A stretch of 64,000 nt of DNA from the NCBI RefSeq assembly GCF_009739465.1, contig NZ_WHOM01000033.1, positions 53,085 through 117,084 of the forward strand. The letters run 5' to 3'. A model generated the notes under the pieces. It had not been told where the DNA came from. It did not search any database and was given only the letters and a program-made list of their open reading frames with translations. Below are positions 60,412 to 64,000 of the stretch, one piece after another (the first letter of the stretch is position 1; each line of letters starts with the position of its first letter). Source of the DNA: Streptomyces apocyni. Its GTDB lineage: Bacteria > Actinomycetota > Actinomycetes > Streptomycetales > Streptomycetaceae. The translations under genes and the position numbers were made by a program.

Positions 60412-60855
60412 TCAGGACCCGTCCGTCTCGTCCCGCCGCAGGGTCGGCTTGAGGTCCTTGAAACGGCCGAGGAGGCCGTTCACAAAGGCCGGTGAGTCAT
60501 CCGTGGAGAACTCCTTGGCGATCTGCACCGCCTCGTCCATCACCACCGCGTCCGGCGTCTCGTCCATCCAGATCAGCTCATAGGCGCCGAGCCGCAGGAT
60601 GTTCCGGTCCACCACCGGCATCCGGTCGAGCGTCCATCCCACCGCGTACTGCGAGATCAGCTCGTCGATCCGGTCCGCGTGGCCGGCGTAGCCCTCGACC
60701 AGCTGCATGGTGTACTCGCTGACCGGCGGCTGCCGGGTGTCGGTCCGCGCGTGCCGCATCCAGTCGGCCAGCACCGTGACGACGTCGGTACCGCGCTGGT
60801 CGGCTTCGAAGAGGATCTGGAAGGCGCGCTTACGGGCCGTGTTCCGAGCAGCCAC
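60412..60855 (-). CDS. nusB: Transcription antitermination factor NusB
   Basis: A 147-residue all-helical RNA-binding protein that, with NusE (S10), binds boxA of rRNA leaders. Signatures: ARNTARKRAFQILFEADQRGTD, TMQLVEGYAGHADRIDELISQYAVGWTLDRMPVVDRNILRLGAYEL and DEAVQIAKEFSTDDSPAFVNGLLGR. GTG at 60855, two bases after the efp stop codon, so coupled to efp. Confidence 0.97.
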   Translation of the reverse strand: MAARNTARKRAFQILFEADQRGTDVVTVLADWMRHARTDTRQPPVSEYTMQLVEGYAGHADRIDELISQYAVGWTLDRMPVVDRNILRLGAYELIWMDETPDAVVMDEAVQIAKEFSTDDSPAFVNGLLGRFKDLKPTLRRDETDGS

Positions 60856-60857
60856 GG

Positions 60858-61424
60858 TTAGCTGTTCACCCGGCCGAGGTAGTCGCTGGTGCGGGTGTCG
60901 ACCTTGATCTTCTCACCGGTGGTGATGAAGAGCGGGACCTGGATCTCGTGGCCGGTCTCCAGCGTGGCGGGCTTGGTGCCGCCAGTGGAGCGGTCGCCCT
61001 GGACGCCCGGCTCGGTCTCCTGGATGACGAGCTCGACCGCGGCGGGCATCTCGACGTACAGCACCTCGCCCTCGTGCTGCGCGACCGTGGCCGTGAAGCC
61101 CTCGATCAGGAAGTTGGCGGCGTCACCGACGGCCTTGCGGTCGACATGCAGCTGGTCATACGTCTGCATGTCCATGAAGACGAAATAGTCGCCGTCCATG
61201 TACGAGAACTGCATGTCGCGCTTGTCGACAGTGGCCGTCTCGACCTTCACACCGGCGTTGAAGGTCTTGTCGACCACCTTGCCGGAGAGCACGTTCTTGA
61301 GCTTGGTGCGCACAAACGCGGGGCCCTTGCCGGGCTTGACGTGCTGGAACTCGACGACGGACCAGAGCTGGCCTGCGTCGAGCTTGAGCACCATGCCGTT
61401 CTTGAGGTCGTTCGTGGAAGCCAC
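60858..61424 (-). CDS. efp: Translation elongation factor P
   Basis: A 188-residue three-barrel protein that relieves ribosome stalling at polyproline. The tip loop reads [15 protein letters not shown], so the active residue is Lys33 inside PGKGP; this palindromic loop is the actinobacterial type which, as I recall, works without modification of the lysine. No epmA/earP/ymfI-like modifier is next to it. The C-terminal signature is [33 protein letters not shown] at 61424 with AGGAG. First of the efp-nusB pair, behind the peptidase-like gene. Confidence 0.98.
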   Translation of the reverse strand: MASTNDLKNGMVLKLDAGQLWSVVEFQHVKPGKGPAFVRTKLKNVLSGKVVDKTFNAGVKVETATVDKRDMQFSYMDGDYFVFMDMQTYDQLHVDRKAVGDAANFLIEGFTATVAQHEGEVLYVEMPAAVELVIQETEPGVQGDRSTGGTKPATLETGHEIQVPLFITTGEKIKVDTRTSDYLGRVNS

Positions 61425-61482
61425 GGTTGCGGAATCTCCTGGACTGAAGCTGGTGGGACCGAGGGTGCGCACCCCAGCGGGG

Positions 61483-62589
61483 CTAGAGCGCGAGCAGCTC
61501 CTTGGTCGTAATGGTGAGTAGCTCGGGTCCGCCGTCCGCCTCGGGGCGTACGACGAGCGTGTCATCGATCCGGACACCGCCCCGGCCCGGGAGGTGGACC
61601 CCCGGTTCGACGGTGACCGGCACACAAGCGTCCAGTTTACCCATGGACGAGGGAGCCAACTGCGGGTCCTCGTCGATTTCGAGTCCGACACCGTGCCCGG
61701 TGGACTCGCCGAGGCCCCCGGCATGGCCAGCGGAGTCCAGTACCTGACGGGCCGCGCGGTCCACATCGCGGTACGCCACACCAGGCGCCAGCGCCTCCCG
61801 GCCCGCCCGCTGAGCGGCGAAGACCAGGTCGTACAGCTCGATCTGCCAGTCGGCGGGCGTGGTCCCGATGACGAACGTACGGCCGACCTCGCTGCGGTAG
61901 CCGCGATAGACGGCGCCGAGGCAGACGCACAGGAAATCTCCCTCTTCCACCCGCCGATCCGTCGGCCGGTGGCAGCGGCGGCCCGCGTGCGGACCGGTGG
62001 CGACCGACGTGGGAAAGGCCGCGCCGTCGGCCCCGTGGTCCACCAGGCGCCGCTCGAGCTCCAGCGCGAGGTGCCGTTCCGTACGGCCGACCAGAATCGA
62101 CTCCAGAAGCTCACCGAGCGCCTGGTCGGCGATCTCGGCGGCGATCCGCAGACAGGAGATCTCCTCGTCATCCTTGATCAGCCGCAGCTGCTCGACGGCA
62201 CCGCCGACGCTTTCCAGGCGGAGCAGCGGCGCGACAGAACCCAGGGCGCGGTAGCGGGCGACGGTCAGATGGTGCTCCTCGACCGCGAGCGACTCGGCCC
62301 CCTGTCCGCGGGCGAGGTCGGCGGCCCCGACAGCCGGGTCTCCCCCGAAACCCTCCAGCACATGAAGCCGCAGCGCCTCGTCGGGGCGGCCCTCCACGGC
62401 CTCCCCTGACAGCGGGCGGTCGCACACCAGGATGTCGTCGCCGGGTGCGAGCAGCAGTACGGCGGACGGTGGGGCCGCGCCCGTGAGATAGCGGACGTTG
62501 GCGGGCCGGGAGATCACCGCGGCCGCGCTGCCGCCGGCCGTGCACCGCTCCCTGAGCCGCTCGCGGCGGGCCACGTACACCTCTGACAT
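61483..62589 (-). CDS. Aminopeptidase P-like protein with altered metal site
   Basis: A 368-residue member of the M24 pita-bread family: N-terminal creatinase-like domain (1-130) and C-terminal catalytic fold (135-368). The place before efp is typical of pepP/pepQ (Xaa-Pro peptidases). Of the five expected metal ligands (Asp, Asp, His, Glu, Glu) the sequence has Cys223 ([10 protein letters not shown]), Glu234 (YRSEVGRTF), His299 ([14 protein letters not shown]), Glu328 ([11 protein letters not shown]) and Asp342 ([10 protein letters not shown]), so three are replaced. It may be inactive, use another metal, or bind peptides only. The annotation as Xaa-Pro aminopeptidase should be treated with care. 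Confidence 0.85.
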   Translation of the reverse strand: MSEVYVARRERLRERCTAGGSAAAVISRPANVRYLTGAAPPSAVLLLAPGDDILVCDRPLSGEAVEGRPDEALRLHVLEGFGGDPAVGAADLARGQGAESLAVEEHHLTVARYRALGSVAPLLRLESVGGAVEQLRLIKDDEEISCLRIAAEIADQALGELLESILVGRTERHLALELERRLVDHGADGAAFPTSVATGPHAGRRCHRPTDRRVEEGDFLCVCLGAVYRGYRSEVGRTFVIGTTPADWQIELYDLVFAAQRAGREALAPGVAYRDVDRAARQVLDSAGHAGGLGESTGHGVGLEIDEDPQLAPSSMGKLDACVPVTVEPGVHLPGRGGVRIDDTLVVRPEADGGPELLTITTKELLAL

Positions 62590-62679
62590 GAACCGAGCCT
62601 ACGAGCGGTGGAGCCGCGCGGCTGGTTCAGCGCGTCCGACCGGGCGGCTCGGGCACGGCCGCCGCCGCCACCTGGGTGG

Positions 62680-63459
62680 CTACCACTTCGGGGGGCTGGC
62701 GATCGAGCGGGCGAGGACGTCGTCCAGGACCTGGGCGGTGGTGGGCACGTCGTAGCCGGAGTTGTCGATGATCGGCAGTCCGGAGCCGTACCAACCGGCC
62801 ATCCTGCCGTGGATACTGGCCACTTCCTCGTCGGCCAGGCGGCGGTTTCCGCTGCGCTGGGCGTTGCGCTCCAGGACGATCTCCAGGCCCGGCAGCAGGA
62901 CCACGGGCAGCAGCCCGGGACCCACATGGCGCTTCCAGCCGCCGAGGCCCACGACCGGGCGGTCCGGGAAGACCGCGTCGTCCAGGACGCAGGATATGCC
63001 GTTGGCCAGGAAGTTCCGGGCGGCGAAGCCGCAGGTGCGGCGGGCCAGGCGGTACTGGGCCTCGGAGTGGTCGTTCCACCCCGACTGCGGGTCGGCGAAG
63101 CCCGAGCGCACCCATTCGCGTACGTCATCGAGGCTGATGTGGGCGGTGGGCACGCGGCGATGCTCCGCCCAGTACTTGGCCACGGAGGTCTTGCCCGCGC
63201 CCGCCGGGCCGATGAGCAGCACCGCGAGCGTGGTCGCCCCGGTGTCCGCCGCGGCGGCGCCCGGCGGCGGGCTGGGCACCGCGACGGGTGCGCCGGGCGG
63301 GAGCTGGACATGCCCGGTGGTCTCCGGGACGGGCGCCACCGGGGCCTGCGGCCGAGCCTGCCCGGCGAAACCGGGTGCCTGATGGCTCTGAGGGTGCTGG
63401 TGGGCCAGCCCCCGCCCAGGCGGGTGGGGCGGCAGCGGGTCCCCCACTGCGTGCTGCAT
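62680..63459 (-). CDS. P-loop ATPase with proline-rich N-terminus
   Basis: A 259-residue protein. Residues 1-70 are proline-, histidine- and glutamine-rich and disordered; the rest is a zeta-toxin/chloramphenicol-kinase-like P-loop NTPase with Walker A LIGPAGAGKTSVAKYWAEHR, HISLDDVREWVRSG after strand 2, and a lid containing ERNAQRSGNRRLADEEVASIHGRM. I recall it as a constant neighbour of aroB/aroK in Streptomyces, with no known substrate; an AAA/kinase role is inferred. The ATG at 63459 has GGAG nine bases upstream and is preferred to the ATG at 63531. Confidence 0.85.
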   Translation of the reverse strand: MQHAVGDPLPPHPPGRGLAHQHPQSHQAPGFAGQARPQAPVAPVPETTGHVQLPPGAPVAVPSPPPGAAAADTGATTLAVLLIGPAGAGKTSVAKYWAEHRRVPTAHISLDDVREWVRSGFADPQSGWNDHSEAQYRLARRTCGFAARNFLANGISCVLDDAVFPDRPVVGLGGWKRHVGPGLLPVVLLPGLEIVLERNAQRSGNRRLADEEVASIHGRMAGWYGSGLPIIDNSGYDVPTTAQVLDDVLARSIASPPKW

Positions 63460-63560
63460 CCGGTGCCACTCCGTCTCGTACAGGGCTCGTCCAGGGTTCG
63501 TACCGGCGACTGTCGCTGGCCGCCAGCTCATCGGCGGCCAGATTCCCGGCGAACGGTACC

Positions 63561-63595
63561 GTCCCCGGCCGCCGTTGTGTGAACGGCCGGGGGAC
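63561..63595 (-). terminator. Terminator downstream of aroB
   Basis: CCCCGGCCG (63563-63571) pairs with CGGCCGGGG (63584-63592), extendable by GT/AC, 58 bases after the aroB stop codon. Confidence 0.65.
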
Positions 63596-63652
63596 GGAAC
63601 TAGTGCCCAGTCAACGGAACACGTGTCCGATCAGACCAAGATCAGACCGCGA

Positions 63653-64000
<348 letters not shown>

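Noticed and set aside
62680..63459. Zeta-type toxin
   Set aside because: The P-loop fold is similar, but there is no epsilon-like antitoxin next to it and the locus is a conserved housekeeping one.

Overview
The window is a high-GC chromosomal segment that reads as Streptomyces. The evidence is strong G/C preference at third codon positions, many GTG starts, two rare TTA (bldA-type) codons, bldD, the actinobacterial nucleoid protein sIHF, and a gene order that I recall from the conserved core of Streptomyces chromosomes (the S. coelicolor SCO142x-SCO149x neighbourhood). I see no insertion sequence, prophage, CRISPR array, tRNA or rRNA gene.

Layout. 1-9.4 kb: an FxsA-like membrane protein, polyprenol-phosphate mannose synthase, an amidohydrolase, a decayed alpha/beta hydrolase behind an Lrp/AsnC regulator, and a phosphotransferase / DUF7064-like / acyl-CoA dehydrogenase group. 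9.7-14.5 kb: a tiny TTA-containing gene with a DNA-damage-type promoter, a Tat-type C39 peptidase, a small kinase and a TTA-containing CbxX/EccA-like AAA+ ATPase preceded by a possible small RNA. 14.6-20.8 kb: one long minus-strand operon, FMN riboswitch - ribD - ribE - ribM - ribBA - ribH - hisE - hisG - PH-domain protein. 20.9-28.2 kb: a GH18 chitinase with paired chitinase-type direct repeats, a ROK repressor facing an MFS exporter across a perfect palindrome, a membrane-anchored GH6 protein and a DUF5995 protein. 28.2-33.2 kb: a probable amino-acid (lysine-type) catabolic locus of flavin monooxygenase, nitrilase-family amidase, Lrp regulator and permease; both promoters share phased TTGCGCG heptamers. 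33.3-37.3 kb: guaB1, an RNase Sa-like lipoprotein overlapping a barstar inhibitor, and an ATP-dependent DNA ligase. 37.4-49.2 kb: SorC regulator, rpe, rsmB, fmt, priA, metK, coaBC, rpoZ, gmk, sIHF. 49.4-59.5 kb: the pyrimidine operon pyrR-pyrB-pyrC-orf-carA-carB-pyrD-pyrF with a PyrR-type hairpin at the pyrR start codon. 59.6-64 kb: divergent bldD, then nusB, efp, a peptidase-P-like protein with altered metal ligands, an ATPase and the 3' end of aroB.

Most of the window is housekeeping metabolism. The less expected material is regulatory: the two matched Lrp-type promoter arrays, the leaderless damage-type promoter on a 59-codon TTA gene, the ROK palindrome, the sRNA-like transcript upstream of the AAA+ gene and several very stable intercistronic hairpins. 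No clearly new multi-gene system is visible. All functional calls come from reading motifs and from memory of the families; no database search was run.
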